64,000 nucleotides of DNA from Mucilaginibacter inviolabilis. GTDB lineage: Bacteria > Bacteroidota > Bacteroidia > Sphingobacteriales > Sphingobacteriaceae. The notes under the pieces were generated by a model that was not told the DNA's origin, did not search any database, and saw only the letters and a list, made by a program, of their open reading frames with translations. The stretch lies in NCBI RefSeq assembly GCF_011089895.1, contig NZ_JAANAT010000001.1, forward strand, positions 2,232,001 through 2,296,000, written 5' to 3'. The position numbers and the translations under genes are program-made. Shown in pieces: positions 44,397 to 53,275 of this stretch (its first letter is position 1; every line of letters begins with the position of its first letter).

Positions 44397-44723
44397 TTAC
44401 TGTGTGTACCGGCCCAGCTGGTTGATGGCCATTTGTACATTTTTAATATAAAAAACACTATTATAAACACATTGATTATCTATCCACCTTCTTTTCTTTA
44501 AAAGGTTGCTGTAATTAAAATTCGTAATCGTAAAAAAGTCCTTTTTCAGATCCACTTGTGCCGTACTATCGGGCCGATTACCGCCCTGATTTTCCTGTTG
44601 TTTTATCTCCGATGGTTGATTATTAAATGATTTCATTTCATCATCTGATGAAAATATTTGGGCACAAGCAACAAGTACAAGGGAAACAAAAACAAAAATT
44701 AAAAAGTGATAAAAAAGCTTCAT
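44397..44723 (-). CDS. Small lipoprotein
   Basis: A 108-residue lipoprotein from ATG 44723: signal ending LVLVAC, Cys20, then a polar linker rich in Gln, Asn, Ser and Asp and a basic C-terminal part (NLLKKRRWIDNQCVYNSVFY). The longer frame from 44768 would add 15 residues before the signal. The family was not recognised. It is single, with a terminator below it. Confidence 0.65.
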   Translation of the reverse strand: MKLFYHFLIFVFVSLVLVACAQIFSSDDEMKSFNNQPSEIKQQENQGGNRPDSTAQVDLKKDFFTITNFNYSNLLKKRRWIDNQCVYNSVFYIKNVQMAINQLGRYTQ

Positions 44724-44875
44724 AGTAAATAACTTTGTAAATGTTTGATTGGATGCCCGCCTAAACATTAAGTCAAAATTAATCCTACCACGATAAAAAT
44801 AACAGGGTGATAATACGGTATCACCTACGTATTTCTACGCATTTTTACATTCCATGAAATAAACTGTTGATTTAT

Positions 44876-46714
44876 TTACCGGTAACCCGCAGCCTGCAAG
44901 TCAAATAATTCAGCATAGCGGCCTCCTTTGAGCAATAATTCCTGGTGATTGCCTATTTCTATCAGTTCTCCTTTTTCCAATACCAAAATTCGGTCGGCCA
45001 TACGAACAGTACTAAATCGGTGCGAAATCAGCACCGCCGATTTCCCTTTGGTTAATTCGGCAAAACGCTCAAAAACATTGTATTCGGCCCGGGCATCAAG
45101 GGCCGATGTAGGCTCATCCAATATTAATAGCTGCGCATCACGCATATAAGCTCGTGCCAGGGCAACCTTCTGCCATTCGCCTCCAGATAGCTCTACCCCA
45201 TCGGCAAAACGTTTACCTAGTTGCTGGTCATAAGTATGGGGAAGTTTAGCGGCCAATATATCGGCCAGGCTTTGGCGCGCAGAGTTTTCGATGAGCGGCC
45301 GGTTATCTTTTTCGCTTATTTTGCCTACAGCTATATTCTGCGCAAAGGTCATTTGATAGCGTAAATAATCCTGAAAAATAACACCTACGTTAAGCCGCAG
45401 ATCTGTCAGGTCATACTGTTTCAGGTCGATACCATCCAGCAGTATCCTGCCCTCTGTTGGGTCATACAAACGGGCAAGCAATTTTACCAGCGTAGTTTTA
45501 CCTGCGCCGTTTTCACCTACCAACGCCAGTTTTTCGCCGGGATATAGTGTAAAATTTAAATGGCGGTTGGCCCATCTGTCGGAATTAATGTATCTGAAGC
45601 CAACATTTTCAAAAGTAAAACCTTGTTGTATAGATTTAGGGAATGGCAGCGCGTTCTCGGCCAGTTTAATCTTTGGTACGATCTCAAAAAATTCAAAAAA
45701 ATCGCGCAGGTAGATAGCGCCTTGAGATACTGCTGTAAAACGAGTTAAAATACCCTCGAGTAAAGTACGGAGCTGCCGGAATGAACCGGCAAGAAATGCC
45801 AGCTCGCCGATGGTTACGCTGCCGTTCACCGTACGTACAATAATAACCAGGTAAGCTGCGTAATAGCCCAGGCTGCCCAGCATGGCAAAAAAAGTCCCCC
45901 ATAATGAACGTTTTATCGCCAGTCGCCTATTATCGCCATAAAATTTATCAGACAGCAGCCTGAACCTGTCGATAATAAAAGCCGAGAGGTCAAATATTTT
46001 TACTTCTTTGGCAGTTTCATCGCTGGCACCCAAGTAACGGATATAATCCAGCTCACGCCGCTCGGGTGTTTGCCCACGGGTTAGAGCATAACTTTGATCG
46101 TTAAAGTATGATTCACCTAAAAAAGCCGGGATAATAGCAATAAGCAATAACACAATGAGCCATGGATTAAAAGCCATTAAACCTACGGCCAGGAAACCCA
46201 TCGTGATCAAATCCTGCACCTGACTCATGACTTGCGACAGCAATATAGTACGGCCAACGGTTTGCTGCCGGGCACGCTCCAGTTTATCATAAAATACCGA
46301 ATCTTCAAACTGATCCAGATCCAATGTGGCGGCATGCTCCATAATCCTGACTGAAGTATAGTTGCTGAACAGATCGCCCAACAAGCTATCCATTAAGGTG
46401 ATGGCCCGGCTAAGTGCATCGGTCAATATAGCCAGGGTAAACTCAAGCCCTACTAACTGCCACAGATAGGCCATATCCTTCACATGCTCATGGCTTACGG
46501 CTACCACCTGGTCAATAATCAGCTTACCTATATATAGTAGCCCCAGAGGCATGGCCGACCGTATAATGCGCAACAAGGCATTTACTACCGTCATCCAGCG
46601 GCTGGTTTGCCATACCAGTTTAAAAAATGCAGGCAAATTGCGTAGAGCCTCAAAACGTTCTTTTAAGGTAACTTTGCTATTAATGGTATTTTTTGGTGGG
46701 CGATCAGTCTTCAA
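44876..46714 (-). CDS. ABC transporter, fused permease and ATPase (exporter type)
   Basis: A 612-residue half-transporter. Six membrane helices in the first 330 residues, then the nucleotide-binding domain: Walker A GENGAGKT at 400-407, Q-loop Gln448 (VIFQDY), signature ELSGGEWQKVALARA at 508-522, Walker B LLILDEPTSALD at 529-540, and H-loop LISHRFST near 571. The half-transporter is expected to act as a homodimer, exporting lipid, peptide or drug. No partner gene lies beside it. Confidence 0.94.
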   Translation of the reverse strand: MKTDRPPKNTINSKVTLKERFEALRNLPAFFKLVWQTSRWMTVVNALLRIIRSAMPLGLLYIGKLIIDQVVAVSHEHVKDMAYLWQLVGLEFTLAILTDALSRAITLMDSLLGDLFSNYTSVRIMEHAATLDLDQFEDSVFYDKLERARQQTVGRTILLSQVMSQVQDLITMGFLAVGLMAFNPWLIVLLLIAIIPAFLGESYFNDQSYALTRGQTPERRELDYIRYLGASDETAKEVKIFDLSAFIIDRFRLLSDKFYGDNRRLAIKRSLWGTFFAMLGSLGYYAAYLVIIVRTVNGSVTIGELAFLAGSFRQLRTLLEGILTRFTAVSQGAIYLRDFFEFFEIVPKIKLAENALPFPKSIQQGFTFENVGFRYINSDRWANRHLNFTLYPGEKLALVGENGAGKTTLVKLLARLYDPTEGRILLDGIDLKQYDLTDLRLNVGVIFQDYLRYQMTFAQNIAVGKISEKDNRPLIENSARQSLADILAAKLPHTYDQQLGKRFADGVELSGGEWQKVALARAYMRDAQLLILDEPTSALDARAEYNVFERFAELTKGKSAVLISHRFSTVRMADRILVLEKGELIEIGNHQELLLKGGRYAELFDLQAAGYR

Positions 46715-46814
46715 TATGGATGCTCTTTCTTGTTGATATAAGCGAATTTAACCAATTAACACCCTAACCCACTAAAGGGGAGATTTATTTTACATTGGCT
46801 TGTCATTACCAACC

Positions 46815-46847
46815 AGACTTACGAAATTTTAAAAACTTCGTAAGTCT
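46815..46847. repeat. AGACTTACGAA hairpin
   Basis: Perfect 11-bp arms AGACTTACGAA/TTCGTAAGTCT with an 11-nt loop. It lies between the divergent ABC and HAD genes. A related AAAGGGGAGATTT word is at 46775-46787. Confidence 0.75.
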
Positions 46848-46922
46848 TTCTAAGTATTGAGTTGTTTTTTGTAAATCACCTGCCAAAACAATAACCTGCT
46901 TTTTATTACTTTTGCCGGCACT

Positions 46923-47567
46923 ATGGATACTTCACTACATAATCAATTTGACAGTATAATTTTTGATCTCGATGGCACGCTTTGGGACAGCACAGCCAAT
47001 GTGGCCCTGGCCTGGCAGGCGGCTATTTCAAAAGTTGATTATATTGATGAACCAATGACCGTAGAACGGGTTAAGTCGATTACAGGCATGACCTACGACG
47101 CCATTTTTGATAAACTTTTCCCAAACCTCGATACAGATCAACGCAAGGAAGTACAAACCCTTTGTGCTACCAGTGAGCTCGAAATTTTGCATACCAAAGG
47201 CGGTGATCTATATCCACAACTGGAAGAATCATTGAAATACCTGGGCACAAAATACAAACTATATATTGTAAGCAACTGCCAGAGCGGTTATATCGAACTT
47301 TTTCTGGACCTGAATAACATGCACCCTCATTTTTTAGGTCACCAGTGTTTTGGCACTAAAGGTAACCCCAAGGCTGATAATATCAAGGATATTGTAAACG
47401 ATCATCAACTGAAAGCACCGGTTTATGTAGGTGATACCATGGGCGACTATACCGCGGCACACCAGGCTGGTGTCCCTTTTATTTTTGCCAGCTATGGTTT
47501 TGGTAAAGTGCCTGACGGCATGGTGGCCACTGTTGATAGTTTTAGTGAGTTGACAGAACTGCTCTAA
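46923..47567 (+). CDS. HAD-IA family phosphatase
   Basis: A 214-residue HAD hydrolase. Motif I IFDLDGTLWDS with nucleophile Asp15 and Asp17, motif II Ser117 (YIVSNCQSG), motif III Lys150 (GNPKADNIKDI), motif IV Asp171/Asp175 (VYVGDTMGDYTAA). A four-helix cap lies between I and II. It resembles the phosphoglycolate/beta-phosphoglucomutase group; the metabolite is not clear. A candidate -7 box TACTTTTG lies just before the start. Confidence 0.9.
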   Translation: MDTSLHNQFDSIIFDLDGTLWDSTANVALAWQAAISKVDYIDEPMTVERVKSITGMTYDAIFDKLFPNLDTDQRKEVQTLCATSELEILHTKGGDLYPQLEESLKYLGTKYKLYIVSNCQSGYIELFLDLNNMHPHFLGHQCFGTKGNPKADNIKDIVNDHQLKAPVYVGDTMGDYTAAHQAGVPFIFASYGFGKVPDGMVATVDSFSELTELL

Positions 47568-47619
47568 TATTCTTATGGTAAACGGTTTCAGCTCTGTATC
47601 CAGGTATTTGTTTGTCTAA

Positions 47620-47841
47620 TCAGGGTTTCCACCTGTATGATTTACGATGGCAGCGATAACAAACATATTTTTTAAGCGGCAACCAAAATAAAAACATTTT
47701 TACAAATGGCCCGCGAGGTATGCGGTTAATATTAGTGTTATTACAACGCCTGCAATGAACCGCGTGGGTATGATGGCTTGGGCTTGTTTGCTTTGAGGAA
47801 GCAATGGAAAGAATGGGTTTTTCGTCAATTTCAACAGTCAT
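47620..47841 (-). CDS. Small zinc-ribbon protein
   Basis: A 73-residue protein with two CxxC pairs, Cys30/Cys33 (HCRRC) and Cys61/Cys64 (VCYRC), spaced 27 residues apart; the middle, GPFVKMFLFWLPLKKY, is hydrophobic. The pattern is that of a zinc ribbon, probably conserved in relatives. Function unknown. It is a short ORF but has a domain that makes sense. Confidence 0.65.
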   Translation of the reverse strand: MTVEIDEKPILSIASSKQTSPSHHTHAVHCRRCNNTNINRIPRGPFVKMFLFWLPLKKYVCYRCHRKSYRWKP

Positions 47842-47994
47842 GATCAGTTATTTAGGGGTTTTTTCGCCCCCTGACCAAAATAAAAGCCATTAAAAAGTGC
47901 ATACCTATCCAATAGGTTCACATCTCAATCAGGGGAGCCTAAAGTTAACTTAAAAACAATGAAATTCATAGCATTTTTTGCTTTAAAAAGAAAA

Positions 47995-48513
47995 TTATTT
48001 TTGCTCCTCAAGCAATAATTGCATAAAAAGCAGATCGAGCCAACGGTTAAACTTAAACCCGACTTCTTTAAAATGCGCAACCTGCCTAAAACCCAAGGAT
48101 TGGTGCAAGTGATAACTGATTTGATTTTCGCTGTCGATGCCCGCTATTACGGCATGAATATCATTTTTCCGGGCTATATCAATAAGCGGCCGCAGTAAAA
48201 GTTTGCTTATACCCTGTCCCTGAAATAAAGGATCTACATAAACAGAATGTTCAACAGTATAACGATAACATGGCCACACCCTGAAATGTCCGTAAGTACA
48301 AAAGCCGGCTACCTTCCCGCCTGTTACTGCCACCAATACCGGAAAGCCATTATCTATTCTGTCCTGATACCAAGCCTGGCGCATTTCCAGTGTATGGGGC
48401 TGTTCGCTGTAAACGGCGGTAGTATTTAATATGGCATCGTTATAGATGTGCAGAATGGCTGTCAGATCACCCTCATTCGCATTTCTGACATTGATTATAC
48501 TATTCATATTCAT
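47995..48513 (-). CDS. GNAT acetyltransferase (phosphinothricin acetyltransferase-like)
   Basis: A 172-residue acetyltransferase of the Pat/YncA branch. It shows IYNDAILNTTAVY, the opening DLTAILHIYNDA, the HSVYVDPLFQGQGISKLLL region with the acetyl-CoA loop Q-x-x-G-x-G, and SLGFRQVAHFKEVGFKFNRW, the usual ending. It may acetylate a free amino acid or a toxin. The start MNMNSIINVRNANEGDLT is the first reasonable ATG. Confidence 0.92.
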   Translation of the reverse strand: MNMNSIINVRNANEGDLTAILHIYNDAILNTTAVYSEQPHTLEMRQAWYQDRIDNGFPVLVAVTGGKVAGFCTYGHFRVWPCYRYTVEHSVYVDPLFQGQGISKLLLRPLIDIARKNDIHAVIAGIDSENQISYHLHQSLGFRQVAHFKEVGFKFNRWLDLLFMQLLLEEQK

Positions 48514-48569
48514 CGTAAATTAAAACACCCCTTACTTTAGGTAAGAGGTGCTTTGAATATTTTCAAGGA

Positions 48570-49055
48570 TCATCCTTTTTTATCCGGACTGCCGGCTGCC
48601 GGCTGACCACCCGGAGGCATGCCACCAGGACCACCACCAGCTGGTATCACAACTTCCGGATGAGCTGTACCACGATGGCAGGTATTACAATTGATGCCAG
48701 ATTGCATGATCATGCCTAATGAATCTTTTTTGGCATGAAAATATTTCTGGTTTATTTTATTCATCATCTTGTACATATCACGCGCCATTTCCTTTTCGGG
48801 CTTGGCATCACTGGCCCAATCCATCTTTTTTGTTTCCTCATTACGGACATGACAAAAGTTGCAATGTACACCTAATGAATGCTCCCACTCTTCCATCACT
48901 TTGTGAAGATTATCGCCAGAGATGCTTTTAGGTAACACTTTTAAATTTTTAAACCCTTCATCCTGGGGTTTCTTAGGGGTCATGGACGTCATGGCGCCTA
49001 ATACCACAACAGATAATAATCCAAGGGTAGCTACTATTTTTTTGTTAAATGGCAT
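48570..49055 (-). CDS. Exported dihaem c-type cytochrome
   Basis: A 161-residue exported or anchored protein with two haem-binding motifs, CNFCH at 65-69 and CNTCH at 123-127, in the layout of the reaction-centre cytochrome c-subunit-like proteins of Bacteroidota. The start at 49055 (MPFNKKIVATLGLLSVVVL) opens a signal or anchor; an ATG at 49088 would put 11 residues before it. A Gly/Pro-rich tail follows (GGGPGGMPPGGQPAAG). It presumably carries electrons in the periplasm. Redox partner not seen here. Confidence 0.88.
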   Translation of the reverse strand: MPFNKKIVATLGLLSVVVLGAMTSMTPKKPQDEGFKNLKVLPKSISGDNLHKVMEEWEHSLGVHCNFCHVRNEETKKMDWASDAKPEKEMARDMYKMMNKINQKYFHAKKDSLGMIMQSGINCNTCHRGTAHPEVVIPAGGGPGGMPPGGQPAAGSPDKKG

Positions 49056-49140
49056 AATTGTCATGTTTAAGTAATCGAAATTAACCATTAACTTTTAATG
49101 TAACAACCGGATTCCGTAAAAGATGGTAATTTTTAAGATA

Positions 49141-49263
49141 CAATTTATGGAATCAGGATTACTGGAACCGGAGACAGGGACCGGGAATTAAGAATTAACA
49201 TAAATTTTGTTTTTTGCTTATGAAAATGAAGCTTTTTTCTTGACTCCTGATTCCTAACTCTGG
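49141..49263. repeat. Weak inverted repeat, GAATCAGGA...TCCTGATTC
   Basis: GAATCAGGA near 49149 is the complement of TCCTGATTC near 49246; the rest of the arms match loosely (CCGGGAATTAAGAAT, CTAACTCTGG). The same TCCTGATTC-type word occurs at 8657-8675. Confidence 0.4.
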
Positions 49264-49267
49264 CCCC

Positions 49268-50131
49268 TCACCCCGCATTAATAACCGGCCATACCAAATA
49301 GCGGGAAAGGAGTTTTTCACTGATAGCCCAAAGTTTATTGCGTGATTCGGTGTCTGTTGCAACCGCCGAGGTAGCTACTTTTTTCTTCTTTTTAAAATAA
49401 GCTCCATTGTACTGTTCAAGCCGAGGGGCCGTTGCCAGGAATATCGAAGTTTCGGCCGCTTGTTGTACGGTTACCATAAATGGAGTTGCCAACACAAATA
49501 ATACCTTACCCAACCCTTTAATATCTGCTCCAAAGCCCGTTTTTACTGTACCCGGATGTAATGAAAAAGCAAGTATCCCTTTATCTCCATACTTCTCGGC
49601 AAGTGATTGAGCAAAATAAATATTAAACAATTTACTCATCCCATAAGCCTTAAAGCCATTATAAGCTTGCTGCCATTGCAAATCATCAAACCGGGGTTTA
49701 CCCCATTTATGAGCTTCCGAACTTACATTGATGATGCGGGCCTGCCCTCTTTGCAATAAAGGCATCAGACAGTGGGTTAATAAAAAAGGTCCCAGATGGT
49801 TGGTAGCTAAAGTCAATTCAAACCCATTCTTGCTCAAATGGCGTTCCTGAAAAACGCCGCCGGCATTGTTGATCAGGATATTGACGGCAAAAAGTGTTTT
49901 ATTGAGTTCATCTGCCGCCTCACGTACGCTTTGTAAATCGGCCAGATCGCAGCGAAGCACATATATTTCTTTATTGCCTGTTTTACCTGTTATTTGATTT
50001 TTAAGCCGCTCGCCTTTGGGTATATTACGTACCAGCAGATAAAGCGCATGCCCTTGCGCAGCTAATGCTAATGCAGTTTCTTGTCCTATGCCGGATGTTG
50101 CACCGGTAATAATGGTTGTTTTTAATGCCAT
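49268..50131 (-). CDS. Short-chain dehydrogenase/reductase
   Basis: A 287-residue SDR of the retinol dehydrogenase-like branch. TGATSGIG at 9-16 binds NAD(P), followed by ILINNAGG (NNAG), the catalytic Ser (VSSEAHKWG), and Tyr163/Lys167 (YGMSK). The N- and C-terminal parts give the full SDR fold. Substrate unknown. It is alone on its transcript. Confidence 0.93.
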   Translation of the reverse strand: MALKTTIITGATSGIGQETALALAAQGHALYLLVRNIPKGERLKNQITGKTGNKEIYVLRCDLADLQSVREAADELNKTLFAVNILINNAGGVFQERHLSKNGFELTLATNHLGPFLLTHCLMPLLQRGQARIINVSSEAHKWGKPRFDDLQWQQAYNGFKAYGMSKLFNIYFAQSLAEKYGDKGILAFSLHPGTVKTGFGADIKGLGKVLFVLATPFMVTVQQAAETSIFLATAPRLEQYNGAYFKKKKKVATSAVATDTESRNKLWAISEKLLSRYLVWPVINAG

Positions 50132-50282
50132 GCCCTCTATGCTCCGAAAAGAAAATTTTCAGATTAGCAAGATACTTGTTTTTTGCCCCACGGGTCCTCT
50201 AAAGAGTGATTTTTTTGATGTGCTTCAATAGTTTTACACTTTTATTAAAATACCCGGATTTACAATCCTGTTTAGGCCTTTG

Positions 50283-52640
50283 CTACTCGCTCCTTAAACT
50301 CTTTACCGGGTTTGCTAACGCAGCTTTAATGGATTGAAAACTAATGGTGATAAAAGCTATTAATATCGCCATTAGTCCGGCTAATACAAATACATACCAG
50401 CCAATATTGATACGGTAAGCAAAATCTTCGAGCCATTTATTCATGGAGAACCAGGCGGCCGGAATGGCTATAGCTATGGCAATCAGTACCAATTTGATAA
50501 AATCCTTTGCCAGCAGACCAATAATTTCGGTAACGCTGGCACCCAATACTTTTCGAACGCCTATTTCGCGGGTGCGTACTTGTGCTGTAAAAGCAGCCAA
50601 TCCTAACAAACCCAAACACGAAATCATGATAGCAATGCCCGCAAAATAATTAAACAGGGTTCCTTCTCTTTGTTCTCCTTTATAAAGATTGTTAAAAATA
50701 TCATCCAAAAAAGTATAATCAAATGGGTATTGCCCATTGTATTGTTTAAACTGCTCCTGGGCTGCATTAATGGCTTTTTGAGCATTGCGGCCATCTGTTT
50801 TTATATACATCGAATTCAAATTCGTGGTATAATAAAAAATAGAAGGCGAGATCTTCTCCCTCATGGAAGCGAAGTGAAAATCTTTTACCACGCCTATTAT
50901 GGTACCATTAGTTTTCCACATCCTGAATCTTTTCCCTATCGGATTTTTTAAGCCAATTTCTTTAACCGCTGCCTCATTTAAAATAAAATGGGTTGAGTCG
51001 GCCACTGCTCCCGTAAAACCAGCTCCCTGCACCAATTTCATCTTAAAAAAAGACATGAAATCTTTATCAATGGCCATAGGATGCACAATAAAGGTTTGGT
51101 TAGCTTCTTTACCATCCCAATCATTATCGCCGGTAAGACCGCCAAGACTTACAATGTTGGAGTTGGAACGGGTAACACCCAATACACCCGGCTGCTTTAA
51201 GAGTTCGGCTTTTACGGCATCATAATGTTTTGCCATATCCCGCATCCAGAAACCTAATACATGACTTTTATCGTAACCCAATTGCTTTGACCGAATAAAG
51301 CTAAGCTGGTTGGTAATTACTATGGTGCCAATAATAAGTATAACCGAAAATGTAAATTGGGTAACCACCAGTATTTTCCGGAAAGTAACATCACCCATGG
51401 TTGCAGAAACCTTACCCTTTAAGGCTTTAAGCGGCTCAAATGATGAAAGCAGCAAGGCCGGGTAAATACTTGATACAATAAGAGTACCCGATATAGTAGC
51501 CAATATAACTATCCATATATGATAATTACTAAGATTAAACACCAGCTGTTTGCCCGATAGCTCATTAAATACAGGCATCAGGGCGTAAATAAGTAAAATG
51601 GCTAAACCTGCAGCAATTAAAAACAGCAAGGCGGTTTCTACAATAAATTGAAGGAACAAATGTGATTTTGCAGCCCCTATAATTTTACGCATGCTAATCT
51701 CTTTTGATCGGAGCATTGACCGTGCGGTTGAAAGATTTACGTAATTGATGCAAGCAATTACCAATATCAATAAGGCTATGACAATAAATATTCTTACCGT
51801 GCTTATGCCGCGATCGGTACCATCAAGCCGATATAAATGTGTTTTTGTTAAGGGTAATAACAAATACTCCACATCGGTATCTTCCTTTTTATGGCTGATG
51901 TGAATGTTAAACAATTTTGCTTTTAAACTTTGCGGTGTGATACCTGGATTAAGTAACAGATAGGTTTCATAATTAAAATTGCTGAAATTACTATTTACAT
52001 CTTCCTTATTATCCGCGAGTTTTTTATTGATATGATAACTCATAGGCATGATCATATCCATATTAAAGCTGGAATTATCCGGAAAATCGTTGATAACGCC
52101 ACTTACTGTAAAGTTTGCTTTATCATCTGCTACAATTACCTTTCCAATCGGGTTTTCATCGCCGAAATATTTCTTAGCCGATTTTTTTGTTATGACTACG
52201 GAGTTATCGTTGGCAAAAGGCTTTGCCGTATTTCCCTCCGCTAATGGGAAATCGAAAATGGAGAAAAATGATGGATCGGCGAAAACAACGTTTTCATTAC
52301 CAAAAACTTTATCATGGTATCTGAACATCGAAAAAAACTCATTACCGGTTATACGAACCTGATCTTTTACTCCTGCTAATTGTTGCTTTGCCAGCGGCCC
52401 CATCGGGGCTACATCCTGCGACCAGATTTGCCTGCTAGCGCCGGTGCCGCCAAAAATTGCCATTCTGTAAATGTTAGGCGCTTTTTTATGGAAGCTGTCA
52501 AAACTCAATTCGTTCTGCACCCATAATAATATCAGTATTCCGATAGCCAGGCCAACAGTTAAACCAACAATATTAATAAAGGAGTAAAATTTGTTTTTTA
52601 ACAAATTACGCCAGGCAGTTTTGAGGTAATTTTTCAGCAT
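50283..52640 (-). CDS. MacB-like ABC transporter permease
   Basis: A 785-residue permease with two repeats of MacB_PCD and FtsX. The N-terminus, MLKNYLKTAWRNLLKNKFYS, then INIVGLTVGLAIGILILLW, is typical of Bacteroidota permeases; four helices follow each half (near 282-430 and 668-770), and VRTREIGVRKVLGAS is the family hallmark. A periplasmic domain of about 240 residues lies in each half. The matching ATPase is not adjacent, so it is a lone permease, probably of lipoprotein or peptide export type. Confidence 0.92.
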   Translation of the reverse strand: MLKNYLKTAWRNLLKNKFYSFINIVGLTVGLAIGILILLWVQNELSFDSFHKKAPNIYRMAIFGGTGASRQIWSQDVAPMGPLAKQQLAGVKDQVRITGNEFFSMFRYHDKVFGNENVVFADPSFFSIFDFPLAEGNTAKPFANDNSVVITKKSAKKYFGDENPIGKVIVADDKANFTVSGVINDFPDNSSFNMDMIMPMSYHINKKLADNKEDVNSNFSNFNYETYLLLNPGITPQSLKAKLFNIHISHKKEDTDVEYLLLPLTKTHLYRLDGTDRGISTVRIFIVIALLILVIACINYVNLSTARSMLRSKEISMRKIIGAAKSHLFLQFIVETALLFLIAAGLAILLIYALMPVFNELSGKQLVFNLSNYHIWIVILATISGTLIVSSIYPALLLSSFEPLKALKGKVSATMGDVTFRKILVVTQFTFSVILIIGTIVITNQLSFIRSKQLGYDKSHVLGFWMRDMAKHYDAVKAELLKQPGVLGVTRSNSNIVSLGGLTGDNDWDGKEANQTFIVHPMAIDKDFMSFFKMKLVQGAGFTGAVADSTHFILNEAAVKEIGLKNPIGKRFRMWKTNGTIIGVVKDFHFASMREKISPSIFYYTTNLNSMYIKTDGRNAQKAINAAQEQFKQYNGQYPFDYTFLDDIFNNLYKGEQREGTLFNYFAGIAIMISCLGLLGLAAFTAQVRTREIGVRKVLGASVTEIIGLLAKDFIKLVLIAIAIAIPAAWFSMNKWLEDFAYRINIGWYVFVLAGLMAILIAFITISFQSIKAALANPVKSLRSE

Positions 52641-52857
52641 GATGGGAGTGTTTTAGCCAATGTTAGCTAAGATTATGCCATTCATTCAATATATTGATTA
52701 TCAGATAAATAAAACAAATCATTAATAAAATGCCGTACGGATATATTATACTAATTGTTCGCATGCGGACGGTTTATATCCTAATATAATGAAAAGATTG
52801 ATATTGACCCGACCGAAAGAAAACGGCACTCTTCCCTTCTGAAAAAATTAAAATAAA

Positions 52858-52903
52858 TTTGGATTACTACGAAATATTCGTAGATTTACGAAATAATCGT
52901 AAA
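52858..52903 (+). promoter_or_regulatory. Promoter and twin BlaI-type operators
   Basis: TTTG at 52858-52861, a gap of exactly 19, then TAGATTTA at 52881-52888 resembles the Bacteroidota promoter. Two dyads overlap it: CTACGA/TCGTAG at 52867-52883 and TTTACGA/TCGTAAA at 52885-52903. Both carry TACGA half-sites 5 bp apart; the second ends 4 bp before the blaI start codon. This fits autorepression. Confidence 0.75.
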
Positions 52904-52907
52904 TATA

Positions 52908-53264
52908 ATGGAGAAATTATCGCAGCAAGAAGAAGAAGCCATGCAGGCAGTGTGGCAATGCGGCCCGGGTTTTATTAAAGATTTTCTGGATCAGTTACAG
53001 GAGCCCAAGCCTCCTTATACCACCCTGGCATCAACCATTAAGAACCTGGAGCGGAAAGAATTTTTAAAAAGCGAAAAAATGGGCAATTCGCTCCGTTACG
53101 TCCCCATCATTAAAGAGGAGGAATATAAAAAACGCTTTATGAGTGGTTTTGTGAGCGATTACTTCCAAAATTCCTACAAAGACCTGGTTACATTTTTCGC
53201 CAACGAGAAAAAGATAAGCGCCAGCGATCTGCAGGAGATCATTAAACTGATTGAAAAACAATAA
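52908..53264 (+). CDS. BlaI/MecI/CopY family repressor
   Basis: A 118-residue winged-helix repressor: LSQQEEEAMQAVWQCGPGFI, then YTTLASTIKNLERKEFLKSEK, the recognition helix and wing, then the dimerisation tail (AYFFANEKKISA-like region, EIIKLIEK). It is paired with the M56 protease-sensor gene 11 bp downstream. In Bacteroidota, this pair often sits without a beta-lactamase; the inducing signal is unknown. Operators lie directly upstream. Confidence 0.93.
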   Translation: MEKLSQQEEEAMQAVWQCGPGFIKDFLDQLQEPKPPYTTLASTIKNLERKEFLKSEKMGNSLRYVPIIKEEEYKKRFMSGFVSDYFQNSYKDLVTFFANEKKISASDLQEIIKLIEKQ

Positions 53265-53275
53265 ACCCTACCACC

